Of a stretch of DNA of 64,000 bases, positions 41,701-48,974 are shown in pieces. Within the stretch, counting starts at the first letter, position 1. Each line of letters begins with the position of its first letter. The notes under the pieces are model-generated. The model saw only the letters and a list, made by a program, of their open reading frames with translations, searched no databases and was not told where the DNA came from. The DNA is from Actinomycetes bacterium (GTDB taxonomy: Bacteria > Actinomycetota > Thermoleophilia > Solirubrobacterales > 70-9). Made by a program: the position numbers and the translations under genes. The DNA lies in contig BOKP01000002.1 in assembly GCA_016861045.1 (NCBI GenBank), positions 1 through 64,000 on the forward strand, in the 5' to 3' direction.

Positions 41701-44700
41701 TCGAGGTAGCCCTCCGCCAGGGGCGCGCCCGCGGGGGTGACCCCGAGCAGGCCCGCGAGCTCGGCGTCGGGACGCATCGCGACCAGGTTGCCGCCGCCCG
41801 TCACCCAGTCGCTCAGCGTCTGTGCCTGCACCGCGGTCAGGTCGGCCTCGCCGAGGACGACGACGTCGTAGCCGTCGAGCGTCGAGGCGTCGATCGCGCC
41901 GAGGTCGGCGACCGCGAACTCGTTCAGCCCCTCCGCCCGCAGGATCTCGGCGTAATAGCGGCCGAACGGGTTCGAGCCGTCGGCGACGACGAGGATCGGC
42001 CCGCCCGGCCCCTCGTCGGGCGGAGGTGGCGGCGGCGCGGCCGTCGTGAACGTCCAGGAGTGGTCGCCGCCGCGCGGGTTGCCGGCGGCATCGGTGACGC
42101 CCCCGGGGCCGCCCTTGACGGTGGCCGTGTAGGCCGTCGAGTGGGCGAGCTCGGCGCCGGGGTCGAGGGTCGCCGTCCTCGTCGCCGGCGAGTAGCTGAC
42201 CGCGGCGGGGACGACGGCGTTGGCAGCGTCGCGCAGCTCGAAGCTGGCCTCGTCGATCGTCCCCGCGTCCATCGCCTCGTTGAACGTCGCGGTGACGTCG
42301 GTGGAGGTGCCGACGCCCGAAGCGCCCGGCGCCGGCGTGACCAGGCTGATCTCGGGCGGCGTCGTGTCGGGGCCGGTGTCGTCGTCGAAGACGACGTCGA
42401 CCCAGTAGTTGGTCGCGTTGAAGGTGCTCGTCGGGAAGACCCCGGCCGGGCCGTACGCGTAGACGCCGTTGGCGCCGTCGACGCCGTCGGCGAGCGCGTG
42501 CAGCGGCGGGGCGTCGACTCCCTGGCCGGCGAAGGCACCGCCGGTGGCCGCGTAGTTGCCGCTGGGGGCGTGGTAGGAGGCGACGTAGGTGGTGTCGGCC
42601 TCGATCGCGACGGGGACGTCGAGCTCGGCCTCCTGCCAGCCGGTCGCGCTCTCGCCGGTGAACGTCGCCTGGGCCAGCAGGGCGCCCGACGCCGACCAGA
42701 GGTGTCCGACGTGGGTGCCGGTGTTGGCTGCGCCCTTGTAGAAGCGGATGCCGGTGATCTCGCCGGCGATGTCGGAGCGGAACTTGACGCCGAGCTCGAC
42801 CGCGTTGGCGTCGCTGGCGACGGGCGGCGTCGCCGAGTCGCTCCAGATCGAGCAGGGGCAGCTCGCCGGCACCACGTCGACCGTCGTCCCGGGTCCGGGC
42901 GCCTCGATGTTGCCGCTGTCGTCGACTGCGCGGGTCCGGATCGTCGCCGGGCCCGTCGCCTGCGGAGTCCACGAGTAGCTCCAGCTCCCGCGCCCGTCGG
43001 CCGGTCGCCAGGTCGAGCCGCCGTCGACCGAGACCTCGACGCCGCCGACCTCTCCCCCGCCCGCGTCCGATGCCGTGCCGCTGATCGTCGTCTGCCGGCC
43101 GGCCGGGAGATCGGCGCCGGCGCTCGGGCTCGTGAGCTGCGAGCCCGGGGCGGTCGCATCGGTCGAGGCGCTCGCCACGGCGAGGCCCGGCTGCAGGGTG
43201 TCGGGCTGGGCGCCCATGTCGGCGAGCAGGTTCACGGTCGCCTGCTGCATCCGCGGGTCCGGCGACGTGGCGCCGCGGTCGTGGTTGCCGTCGAGCCCCC
43301 ACGACCACTGGATCGTGCCGGCGCCGAAGACGAGCGCGCCGCTTTCGGCGCGGTAGAGCGTCAGGTGGTGGGTAGCGGTTCCGGGCGCGTAGGTCGAGCC
43401 GTTGTCCTGCAGCACCTCGACCCCGGGGCGGACCGCCGTCGAGAGCCGGATCAGGCCGGGCGGGCGCGAGCCGTTGTCGAGGTCCTCGTCCCACTCGTAG
43501 CCGAGCGTGCTCTCGCCGAGGGTCGCGCTCTGCCCCGGAGCGAGCGAGCCGAGGCTCGTGTCACGCCAGAGCCGCAGCTTGCCCTCGGCCGCCTGCACCT
43601 CGATCTCCGAGGTGCCGGAGTTGACCATGAAGATCGTGCCGGTCAGGGCGTTCTCCGGCTGCGGGCCCTCGGGGTTGAACGGGCGCCCGTCACGCCAGGT
43701 GCCGGTCCAGGTCGGGGTCGGGTCGATCTTCGCGCCGGCGTGGGTCTCCTTGTAGGAGACGAGGGTGCGGTGCGGGGTGCCGGTGCCGTCGATGCTCTGC
43801 TCCCACCGGGTCTTCCAGAACGACTCGTTGCCGCTGAAGAAGGCGAGGTCGACGCCGGCGTCGCGTGCCGCGGTCACGTTCGCGCGCTGCCCCGCCGACC
43901 AGTACTCGTCGTGGCCGACGGACAGATACGCCTCGTGCTCGAGGATCTCGCCGCCGTAGCGGTCGGCGTCGACGCCGGTGAAGTAGCTGACGTCGTAGCC
44001 GTTGCGCTCGAGCCAGCGCACCATCGGGTACTCGGCGTTGAACGGGGAGTCCTCCGGGGTCGGGCCCCGCGTCGTGAACGGGCGGTTGTAGCTGACCTTG
44101 TAGGCGCGGCCGGCGGGCGAGCCGGTGTAGAGGCTGTTCCCGCCGTAGCTGTTGTAGGCCTGCCAGGTCGTGTCGGCGGTCTGGAACAGCAGGTCGGAGC
44201 CGCCGGCGTCGTCACGGACGACGAAGTAGACGTGGCTCGAGCCGGCGGTCGCGTCCTCGCGGACGAGCTTGGCGAAGTAGACCCCCGAGACGGCGTCGAC
44301 GGGCACGTCCCAGGAGGCGGAGACGGCCCAGTTGCCGCAGTCGACGAGGCCGGTCCCGGGGTCGCTCAGGCAGGCGGGCTGGCCCTGCGGCAGCGTCGCG
44401 GACGGCTCGACGGAGGCGACCTGCCGCGCTCCGTCGCCCCCGTAGTACCCCATCCTGTAGATGTCGAGCCGGTAGTCGTCGGCGTCGGTGTCGACCTTGA
44501 AGTCGACCGTCTCGCCGATGTCGACGCTGATGTCGGTCGCGAAGCCCTGGATGCTCGCCGAGCCGGCGCCGCTGACGTCCCACTCGCTCGGCGGGCTGCC
44601 GGGCTTGGAGTTCTCGCAGACGATCTCGTTCGCGACCGGCTCGTCGCAGGGCGCGGCCTCGGCGGTTGCCGCGATCGCGCCGAAGGCGGCGAGGAGCGTG

Positions 44701-44774
44701 ACGGCGAGCAGCAGGCCCCGGGCGAGGGCCGCGGCCGACGACCGCCGTCCCACGTTGGAGCCTCCCCCGGACAT
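35739..44774 (-). CDS. Giant secreted multidomain protein (DMFase-beta-like, DUF4082, deacetylase-like, repeats)
   Basis: 3,011 residues with a signal peptide (15-45). Order: an N,N-dimethylformamidase-beta-like domain (about 50-520; YFTGVDADRYG, LSVGHDEYWS, FFSGNESFWKTRW), an Ig-like domain (about 548-632), DUF4082 (about 640-790; VKFRSDIAGEITGIRFYKG), a Big_5 Ig-like domain (about 803-912), a ThuA/amidotransferase-like fold followed by a NodB-like deacetylase fold (about 925-1500; VVVMTGDDHAGGG, EVAMHLSTGC), FN3 (about 1505-1600), three lectin-like/RILDAG/Big_5 repeat units (about 1600-2720), a cadherin-like domain and a final Ig-like region. No wall anchor is seen at the C-terminus. It probably binds and modifies a surface or extracellular polymer; no enzyme activity can be assured. 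ATG 44774; a TTG at 44783 is an alternative. Confidence 0.9.
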   Translation of the reverse strand: MSGGGSNVGRRSSAAALARGLLLAVTLLAAFGAIAATAEAAPCDEPVANEIVCENSKPGSPPSEWDVSGAGSASIQGFATDISVDIGETVDFKVDTDADDYRLDIYRMGYYGGDGARQVASVEPSATLPQGQPACLSDPGTGLVDCGNWAVSASWDVPVDAVSGVYFAKLVREDATAGSSHVYFVVRDDAGGSDLLFQTADTTWQAYNSYGGNSLYTGSPAGRAYKVSYNRPFTTRGPTPEDSPFNAEYPMVRWLERNGYDVSYFTGVDADRYGGEILEHEAYLSVGHDEYWSAGQRANVTAARDAGVDLAFFSGNESFWKTRWEQSIDGTGTPHRTLVSYKETHAGAKIDPTPTWTGTWRDGRPFNPEGPQPENALTGTIFMVNSGTSEIEVQAAEGKLRLWRDTSLGSLAPGQSATLGESTLGYEWDEDLDNGSRPPGLIRLSTAVRPGVEVLQDNGSTYAPGTATHHLTLYRAESGALVFGAGTIQWSWGLDGNHDRGATSPDPRMQQATVNLLADMGAQPDTLQPGLAVASASTDATAPGSQLTSPSAGADLPAGRQTTISGTASDAGGGEVGGVEVSVDGGSTWRPADGRGSWSYSWTPQATGPATIRTRAVDDSGNIEAPGPGTTVDVVPASCPCSIWSDSATPPVASDANAVELGVKFRSDIAGEITGIRFYKGAANTGTHVGHLWSASGALLAQATFTGESATGWQEAELDVPVAIEADTTYVASYHAPSGNYAATGGAFAGQGVDAPPLHALADGVDGANGVYAYGPAGVFPTSTFNATNYWVDVVFDDDTGPDTTPPEISLVTPAPGASGVGTSTDVTATFNEAMDAGTIDEASFELRDAANAVVPAAVSYSPATRTATLDPGAELAHSTAYTATVKGGPGGVTDAAGNPRGGDHSWTFTTAAPPPPPPDEGPGGPILVVADGSNPFGRYYAEILRAEGLNEFAVADLGAIDASTLDGYDVVVLGEADLTAVQAQTLSDWVTGGGNLVAMRPDAELAGLLGVTPAGAPLAEGYLDVNTGSGPGAGIVDGTIQYHGAADLYTASDTATIATLYSDATTPTSSPAVTLRSVGPNGGQAAAFTYDLARSVVYTRQGNPVWAGQSRDGQAGPIRADNLFFGDAAGDPQPDWVDRDRIAIPQADEQQRLLANLIGEMNADRMPLPRFWYFPRGEKAVVVMTGDDHAGGGTAGRFDQYGELSPAGCAVADWECIRSTSYVFPGSPLTNAQAAGYEADGFEVAMHLSTGCADFTPLSLEQDLTDQLGQFAARYPDVGAPATSRTHCIAWSDWASVPKAELDHGIRLDTNYYFWPPSWVDDTPGLFTGSGMPMRFADTDGSMIDVYQAPTQMTDESGQSYPFTADALLDRALGTEGYYGAFVANMHTDSASSAGSDAIVASAQARDVPVVSSAQMLRWLDGRNGSAFNGIGWNGSRLRFTIEVGSGANGLRAMVPAESAAGTLTGVTRNEESVATTVRTVKGERYAFIDAAPGDYAATYEPDQAGPAISNVAEDLGPETATISWDTDEPSDSRVDYGTSPGSLGSTASDPGMGTSHSVGLSGLDPSTTYYYRVTSADASANATTEPGGAQPPRSFTTPAATLTDTTVADFSAGTTDADGYVAASGDGEVMLEPAVGAEFAGGPALPGGWSGTTWESQGGGAGGSAIVAGGRLAVDGAYAATGASFGPGRSLEFSASFGAAPFEHVGLTDGFTSAWALFSTNNASDQLYARTNTGSGSVDTPIPGALVGSEHRYRIEWGPGEVRYYVDGGLVATHTAAFGPDLSPAASDFNAGGPALSVDWIRMSPFPPSSSFDSRILDAGEAVNWQALNWTADTPAGTSVALQVRTGSTPTPDAGWSAFAPVAAPGGAIGGHSRYLQYRAVLEAGDGMRSPSLSEVSATYAPSGDTTAPTITTRTPAPGAAGVDRAATVEVGFSEPMNPATFDGSTVRLREQGGGADVAATVAYAGATTTLDPDADLEPGATYEVTVAGSVEDQSGNPLGADDSWTFTTAGLSLIDTTGSDFGAGTVGADAYVARSDDGEVTLRPAEGAEFEGASLPAGWSSAPWSPGGGAAVSGGGLHVDGASAGTDSTYGSARSLELAATFAATPFQTAGFAVDLNAPPWAAFGTKADGQLYARTHNGTTATDTPLPADLLGSRHRYRIEWDPGEVRFFVDDALVATHSVGFVQAMRALTSDLDPGGPELGLDWLRVGPYPAEGSFDSRVLDAGGNAGWGALAWDAVTPAGTGIEISVRTGDTPTPDGTWSGFDPIASSGDDVPGESRYLQYRARLTSSDPGVTAALARVSIGYVHAPDATPPSVTERSPAPDATGVAAGSDVVVGFSEVIDPATVDGSSVRLRRRGSGADVPAAVDAEGSTVTLDPDADLDAEATYDVTVAGSIEDAAGNPLGADDGWKFTVGGPPVGLVDTTAADFSAGDPGSGAYVADEAGGEVTLRPAVGEEFRGGPGLPAGWSSGNGAPWTGGSATLAGGSIHVDGAFASTDATFGPGRVLEFEGALGAAPFQHAGLTADSFQSDLYAMFSTGSTSNEVRARTNFGAGESSLTVPGVTPDVSHRYRIEWDAGEVRYYVDGGLVATHSGSFGVDLRPTLSDLGSGGPELALGWLRMGPYPGSGSFDSRILDAGQATDWGALSWVADAPAGTGVELSVRTGDTATPDGSWSGFTPVASGGEIPGNSRYVQYRATLTSGDPARSPVLEEVAISGSEDIAPTAVDDEVTVAQDAGPTPIDVLANDTDPDGGPFEIFIVASVPGSAHGTILVDPDGKGLTYEPDPGYCNSSPGDPPASFGYTLNGGSTAAVSVTVECAATPPDTAIDAGPTGPTNDPTPTFAFSSDDPGASFECEIDNGGFEPCGSPETLDPLADGDHTFAVRARDGAGNADPTPASRSFKVDTVAPVASISCPPAPAPSPTSPVSCTISGNDPGGPDASGVPETPGWMAYIRDTDPGPGTSYNGHFYTGPFDISGEGVWDVQAIVVDRALNLSEFAPLRVEIDAPP
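36610..39975 (-). repeat. Three tandem protein-coding repeat units in the giant gene
   Basis: Units begin near 39972, 38735 and 37505, each starting with DTT-x2-DF and containing GEV-x-L-x-PA, a lectin-like stretch with HRYRIEW and GEVR-x-(Y/F)VD, then FDSR-x-LDAG. The first two units (about 410 residues each) end in a Big_5 domain with W(T/K)FT; the third lacks it. Units are clearly homologous but not identical, so they are old duplications. They may act as adhesive or spacer modules. Confidence 0.8.
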
Positions 44775-44936
44775 ACCCCGCAATTACCGGCGATCTCAGC
44801 CGCTCGCGCATGGGTATTTCGCGCAATCCCAGATCGCGCCATGCCCGCGGACGCCCGCCCCCGCTCGCGGGGGCCGACGCCGCACGCTCGCCGTCCTCCG
44901 GCCCGCCGCCCACGGCGGGCCGGGACCCTGATCGCC

Positions 44937-46304
44937 CTACTCGAGGGAGCGGATCAGCTTCTTGTTGACGAACTCGTCCATCCCGTAGGGGCCGAGCTCG
45001 CGGCCGAAGCCGGAGCGCTTGACGCCGCCGAACGGGAGCTCGGCGCCGTCGAGGAGGACGCCGTTGATGAAGACCATCCCGGTGTCGAGATGGTTCGCCA
45101 CCCGGTCCGCCTGCTCGGGATCATCGGTGAACACGTAGGAGCCGAGCCCGAACGGGGTGTCGTTGGCGAGCTCGATCGCCTCCTGCTCGGAGCCGACCCG
45201 GTAGACGCTCGCCACCGGCCCGAAGAACTCCTCCCGATAGGCGTCGTTGTCCGGCGTGATCCCGGTCAGCACGGTCGCGTGGAAGAAGTTCCCGTCGCGG
45301 CCGCCCTCGAGCGCGATCTCGGCGCCCTGGGCCTTCGCCCGCTCGAGCTGGTCCTGGAGGCGCTCGGAGGCGATATCCGACGAGAGCGGCCCCATCGCGG
45401 GGTCGTCGGTCGGGTTCCCGGGCTCCATCGACGCCATCTTCTCCGTCAGCTTCGCGAGGAAGTCCTCGTAGAGCTCATCGGCGACGATGAACCGCTTCGC
45501 CGCGTTGCAGGACTGGCCCGTGTTGTCGAGGCGAGCGTTGGTGGCCGCCTCCACGACCGCGTCGAGGTCCCTGGTGGCGAGCAGGATGAACGGGTCCGAG
45601 CCACCCATCTCGAGCACGACCTTCTTCAGGTTGCGCCCGGCGACCTCGGCCACGGCGGAGCCCGCCCGCTCGGAGCCCGTCACCGAGACGCCGCGGACCC
45701 GCGGATCGGCGATCGCGGTGGCGATCTGCTCGTTCGAGGCGAGGATCGTCTGGTAGGCGCCCGCCGGGAACCCGGCCTCGTCGTAGATCGCCTGGATCGC
45801 CTCCGCCGACTCCGGGCACTGCGGCGCCGGCTTCAGCAGGATCGTGTTGCCGACGATCAGGTTCGGCCCGGCGAAGCGCGCAACCTGGTAGTAGGGGAAG
45901 TTCCAAGGCATGATCCCGATCAGCGGTCCCATCGCGCTCTTGCGGATCACCGCCTTGCCCTCGCCCGCGAGCAGGTCGATCGGCTCGTCGGCGAGGAGCT
46001 CCTCCGCCCGCTCGGCGTAGTAGCCGTAGATGTCGCCGCAGAAATCGACCTCGCCGAGGGCCTGCTCGGTCGGCTTGCCCATCTCGCGCACCGCGACCTC
46101 GGCCAGCGCCTCGCGCCGCTCGATGTGCAGGTCGGCCACCCTCTGGACCAGCGCCGCGCGCTCCGCCACCGTCGTCGACAGCGACCACTCGCGGTGCGTC
46201 TCCCAGGCCTTCCCGATCGCCGCGTCGAGGTCGGAGTCGGTGATGTCGTCGTACTCCCTGCCCTTCTCCCCGGTTGCCGGGTTCACGACCGCGTAGTTGC
46301 CCAT
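44937..46304 (-). CDS. gabD: NAD(P)-dependent succinate-semialdehyde dehydrogenase-like
   Basis: 455 residues. Aldehyde dehydrogenase fold with catalytic Glu in LEMGGSDPF (about 230) and catalytic Cys in GQSCNAAKRF (about 265). IGIMPWNFPYYQ and the C-terminal KRSGFGRELGPYGMDEFVN are typical of the succinate-semialdehyde group. It would convert succinate semialdehyde to succinate at the end of GABA or polyamine breakdown. The exact aldehyde is not certain. A TAGGAGAGGAACGA leader gives a good ribosome-binding site. Divergent from a MarR regulator that is likely its repressor. Confidence 0.9.
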   Translation of the reverse strand: MGNYAVVNPATGEKGREYDDITDSDLDAAIGKAWETHREWSLSTTVAERAALVQRVADLHIERREALAEVAVREMGKPTEQALGEVDFCGDIYGYYAERAEELLADEPIDLLAGEGKAVIRKSAMGPLIGIMPWNFPYYQVARFAGPNLIVGNTILLKPAPQCPESAEAIQAIYDEAGFPAGAYQTILASNEQIATAIADPRVRGVSVTGSERAGSAVAEVAGRNLKKVVLEMGGSDPFILLATRDLDAVVEAATNARLDNTGQSCNAAKRFIVADELYEDFLAKLTEKMASMEPGNPTDDPAMGPLSSDIASERLQDQLERAKAQGAEIALEGGRDGNFFHATVLTGITPDNDAYREEFFGPVASVYRVGSEQEAIELANDTPFGLGSYVFTDDPEQADRVANHLDTGMVFINGVLLDGAELPFGGVKRSGFGRELGPYGMDEFVNKKLIRSLE

Positions 46305-46611
46305 TTCGTTCCTCTCCTAGTGCCGAGCGTGTATCGCGCTTGTTGCGGGGTCCGGATGCAGGCTACCCGCTCGCGGCCGCCGGGCGAAGCCCGACTTGCG
46401 GTCGAACCCGGAGGGGCGCCCCGATGCCCGGCGACCGGGCCCGGCCCGGTGCCGGGGCGCTCGCCGGCCGCTCTCGGCAGGCCCCTTTCGGCTGTACTTA
46501 GGCTACCAAAGCGATTTTGCGGATTTCCGCATGCCAAGCGCGAAACCGGACCGCGACCACTGCCGGTAGGCTCTTAGGTAACCTGAGCATCGGGTCTCGC
46601 CCGCCTTCACC
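46305..46611. promoter_or_regulatory. 307-nt divergent control region between the dehydrogenase and marR
   Basis: No gene or RNA is seen here. Features noticed: TTAGGCTACC (46498-46507) and TTAGGTAACC (46574-46583), two copies of TTAGG-[CT][TA]-ACC; the second includes an AGGT-A-ACCT inverted repeat. Between them TGCGGA-TT-TCCGCA (46518-46531) is a perfect 14-bp palindrome. Any could be a MarR operator. TAGGCT at 46567-46572 may be a -10 element for marR. The dehydrogenase-proximal half is GC-rich with imperfect inverted repeats. Confidence 0.55.
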
Positions 46612-47061
46612 GTGGCCACCCACGCGCCCCAGCGACAGGACTTCGGCCGGCTCCTCGCCCGGCTGACGCGGCTGCACCAGCGCGAGCTCGCGGCGCGGCT
46701 GGCCGCCGCCGGGCTCGCCGAGCCGCGGGCGGCGCACGCTGCGATCACCGCGGAGATCGATGCGAACGGCTCGCGGCTCAGCGAGCTCGCCGCGCGGGCG
46801 CGGATGACGTTGCCGGCGACGGCGGAGCTGGTCGACGACCTCGAGCGGCTCGGGATCGTCGAGCGCCGGCCCGACCCGCGCGACGGCCGGGCGAAGCTGA
46901 TCGTCCTCACCGGACCGGGCCGGGAGGCGGCGCGCATCGCCGGTCGGACGATCGGCCTGATCGAGGCCGAGTATGCGCAGCGGGTCGGGCCGAACCGCTT
47001 CGAGGCGGCCGCCCGGGCCCTCGACGACCTCCTCCGCTCGCTCGACCGCGGCGATCGCTGA
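46612..47061 (+). CDS. MarR-family transcriptional regulator
   Basis: 149 residues. Winged helix-turn-helix with SRLSELAARARMTLPATAELVDDLERLGIVERR, followed by the wing DPRDGRAKLIVLT, and a C-terminal dimerisation helix. MarR proteins repress nearby genes and are released by small ligands. GTG start at 46612. Divergent from the semialdehyde dehydrogenase, the natural target, with palindromes between them. The gene runs convergent to a membrane protein gene. Confidence 0.92.
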   Translation: MATHAPQRQDFGRLLARLTRLHQRELAARLAAAGLAEPRAAHAAITAEIDANGSRLSELAARARMTLPATAELVDDLERLGIVERRPDPRDGRAKLIVLTGPGREAARIAGRTIGLIEAEYAQRVGPNRFEAAARALDDLLRSLDRGDR

Positions 47062-47111
47062 CGGCCGCCGCCCGCGCGGCGACCCGGCCGCGGCCGCCGC
47101 CCGGGCCGGCC

Positions 47112-48812
47112 TCACGCGCCGGCGCAGGCGCGGACCGGGGCCGCCGCCGAGACGCGCCACGGGTCCGCGACCCCGTCGGCGGGCGGCGCCAGGGTCATCG
47201 CCTCGCCCGGCGGCAGGGTGCCGACGGCGACGCCCGGCGGGTCGGCGAAGCGGGCGACGCTGACGGCGGCGGGTTGACCGGACTCGAGGGTGAGGGCCTG
47301 CCCCGGCGCGAGCTCGAGCGACCCGGCCCCGCCCGGCCCGGGACCGAGATCGAGGCAGCCCCGGCGTGGAACGTCGCCGGCCGCCGGGGCCAGCGCCAAC
47401 CCCAGGGCGCCGACCAGGCTCTCGTCGGTGAGCTCCCGAAGCGGCGCCGGGAGCGCGCGGACCTCCGCCGGCGCGTACCCGATCGACCCGTAGCGCCCGG
47501 CGGCCTCGAGGTAGTCGCCGGCGGTGTGCCCGGTCCAGAAGGTGATCTGCGGCGGCCCGTCCTCGGGCACGTACCGCGCATCCGCGTTCGCGCCGGCGAT
47601 CTCGAACCCGGCGAGGGCGGCCCGCTGCTGGGCGGCCTCGGCGCGCGCGAACGCCCCCGCGGTCCGAAGCTGCGCGAGGTTGGTCGCCACCCCCGCCGCG
47701 GCGAGCAGGCAGACCGCGACCAGCGCCGGCCTTCCCCACCGCAGCCCGGCCGCCAGCCAGGCGCCGGCGATCAGCACCACCAGCGCCCCGGGGTAGAGGT
47801 AGCGGGGGCTGTCGGGCGCCCGGAACGTCCCGACGGAGACCACCCCCAAAAGCCAGAGGGCGAGCGCGATCGCCAGCGCCGCCCATGCCATCGCCGGGAC
47901 CGGACCGCGCCGGAGCCGCCAGCCGACGCCGATCAGCGCCAGGACCGCCAGGGTCGGGCCCGCCTCGATCGCGCCGTCGCCGAAGGGATAGTCGAGGCCG
48001 GCGAGCGCCCCGAGCACGCCGCTCAACGACTGGTAGGCCCAGGAGGGGAACAGGAGCACGTCGACGAGCGAGATCTGGCCGTCGGAGCTGGATTCGGAGC
48101 CGAGCGCCCACAGCCACCAGGCGACGTAGGCGGCGGCCGGGACCACGGCGACCCACGCTCGCCGGCGGCGGTCGTCGCGGAGGGCGACCGCGACGGCGAC
48201 GCCGACGACGAACGGGAGGGCGACCGAATAGGTGACGACCCCGAGGCAGAGCAGGGCGCAGGCCATGACGTCGCCGCCGCGGTCGTCGCGGTCGAGGGCG
48301 AGGAGCGCGCCGAGCCCGCAGGCGAGCGCGCCGATCACCGTGAACCCGTTTCCGGCGAGCAGGTGGAGCGGATCGGAGCCGAAGAAGAGCAGGACCATGG
48401 TCGGGCCGAATGCCACCAGCCTTCCGACCCTGCGCTGCGCGTAGGCGAAGAACAGCCCGGCGGCGAGGACCACGACCCCGGCGGTCAACAGCTGAAACGG
48501 CAGGTAGCCGACGCCGAGCGTCGAGAAGATCGCCTCGTAGGCGAGCCGAGTCGTGAGGATCAGGTGGCCGACGTGGGGCTCGAACGCGGCCCCGAGCCCG
48601 GGATCCGGGCTCTCCATGAACCAGTCCATCTCGTCGACCGACAGGGTCAGGTCCCGCCCCCACCAGAGGATCAGGCCCGTCGCGATCACCGCCGCCGCAG
48701 CGAACAGTGGCCAGGCGATCCGATCGAACCAGGGAAGGCCGCCGGCGGACGCGGGGGCCGGCTGCTCCGCGGCGGGGGGCGGGGCTGCCGGTGGTGTCTC
48801 GAGCGGTCTCAT
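47112..48812 (-). CDS. Polytopic membrane protein, GT-C glycosyltransferase-like
   Basis: 566 residues with about ten to eleven membrane helices (35-380) and a C-terminal extracellular domain of about 190 residues. After the first helix comes a loop with TLSVDEMDWFMESP; acidic residues in this loop, then a helix pair, are typical of GT-C type transferases using polyprenyl-phosphate sugars. No closer family is evident, so a transport or structural role is also possible. The C-terminal part is beta-rich (PGQALTLESGQPAAVSVARF). Stands alone, 162 nt from the patatin gene. Confidence 0.8.
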   Translation of the reverse strand: MRPLETPPAAPPPAAEQPAPASAGGLPWFDRIAWPLFAAAAVIATGLILWWGRDLTLSVDEMDWFMESPDPGLGAAFEPHVGHLILTTRLAYEAIFSTLGVGYLPFQLLTAGVVVLAAGLFFAYAQRRVGRLVAFGPTMVLLFFGSDPLHLLAGNGFTVIGALACGLGALLALDRDDRGGDVMACALLCLGVVTYSVALPFVVGVAVAVALRDDRRRRAWVAVVPAAAYVAWWLWALGSESSSDGQISLVDVLLFPSWAYQSLSGVLGALAGLDYPFGDGAIEAGPTLAVLALIGVGWRLRRGPVPAMAWAALAIALALWLLGVVSVGTFRAPDSPRYLYPGALVVLIAGAWLAAGLRWGRPALVAVCLLAAAGVATNLAQLRTAGAFARAEAAQQRAALAGFEIAGANADARYVPEDGPPQITFWTGHTAGDYLEAAGRYGSIGYAPAEVRALPAPLRELTDESLVGALGLALAPAAGDVPRRGCLDLGPGPGGAGSLELAPGQALTLESGQPAAVSVARFADPPGVAVGTLPPGEAMTLAPPADGVADPWRVSAAAPVRACAGA

Positions 48813-48974
48813 GGCATCAACCGACGGATTCGCGGCCGACGGTGCGACGCTCCCGTGCCGGCATCCTACGCCCGATCGGGCTCGCGGCGGCCGGGCGGGC
48901 GTTGCGCGGAACGTCTCCCGGGCCGACGAGCCCCGACCGCCCGTCGCGACGCGCCGCCCACCGGCCCGGCCGGG

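Noticed and set aside
46370-46440. tRNA-like stretch (GGGTTCGACC on the minus strand)
   Set aside because: The T-loop-like string is not flanked by a proper 5-bp stem, anticodon arm or acceptor stem.
40611-46577. Open frame of 1,988 codons on the plus strand
   Set aside because: It runs antisense through two real genes (giant protein and aldehyde dehydrogenase) and their intergenic gap, with no recognisable motif.
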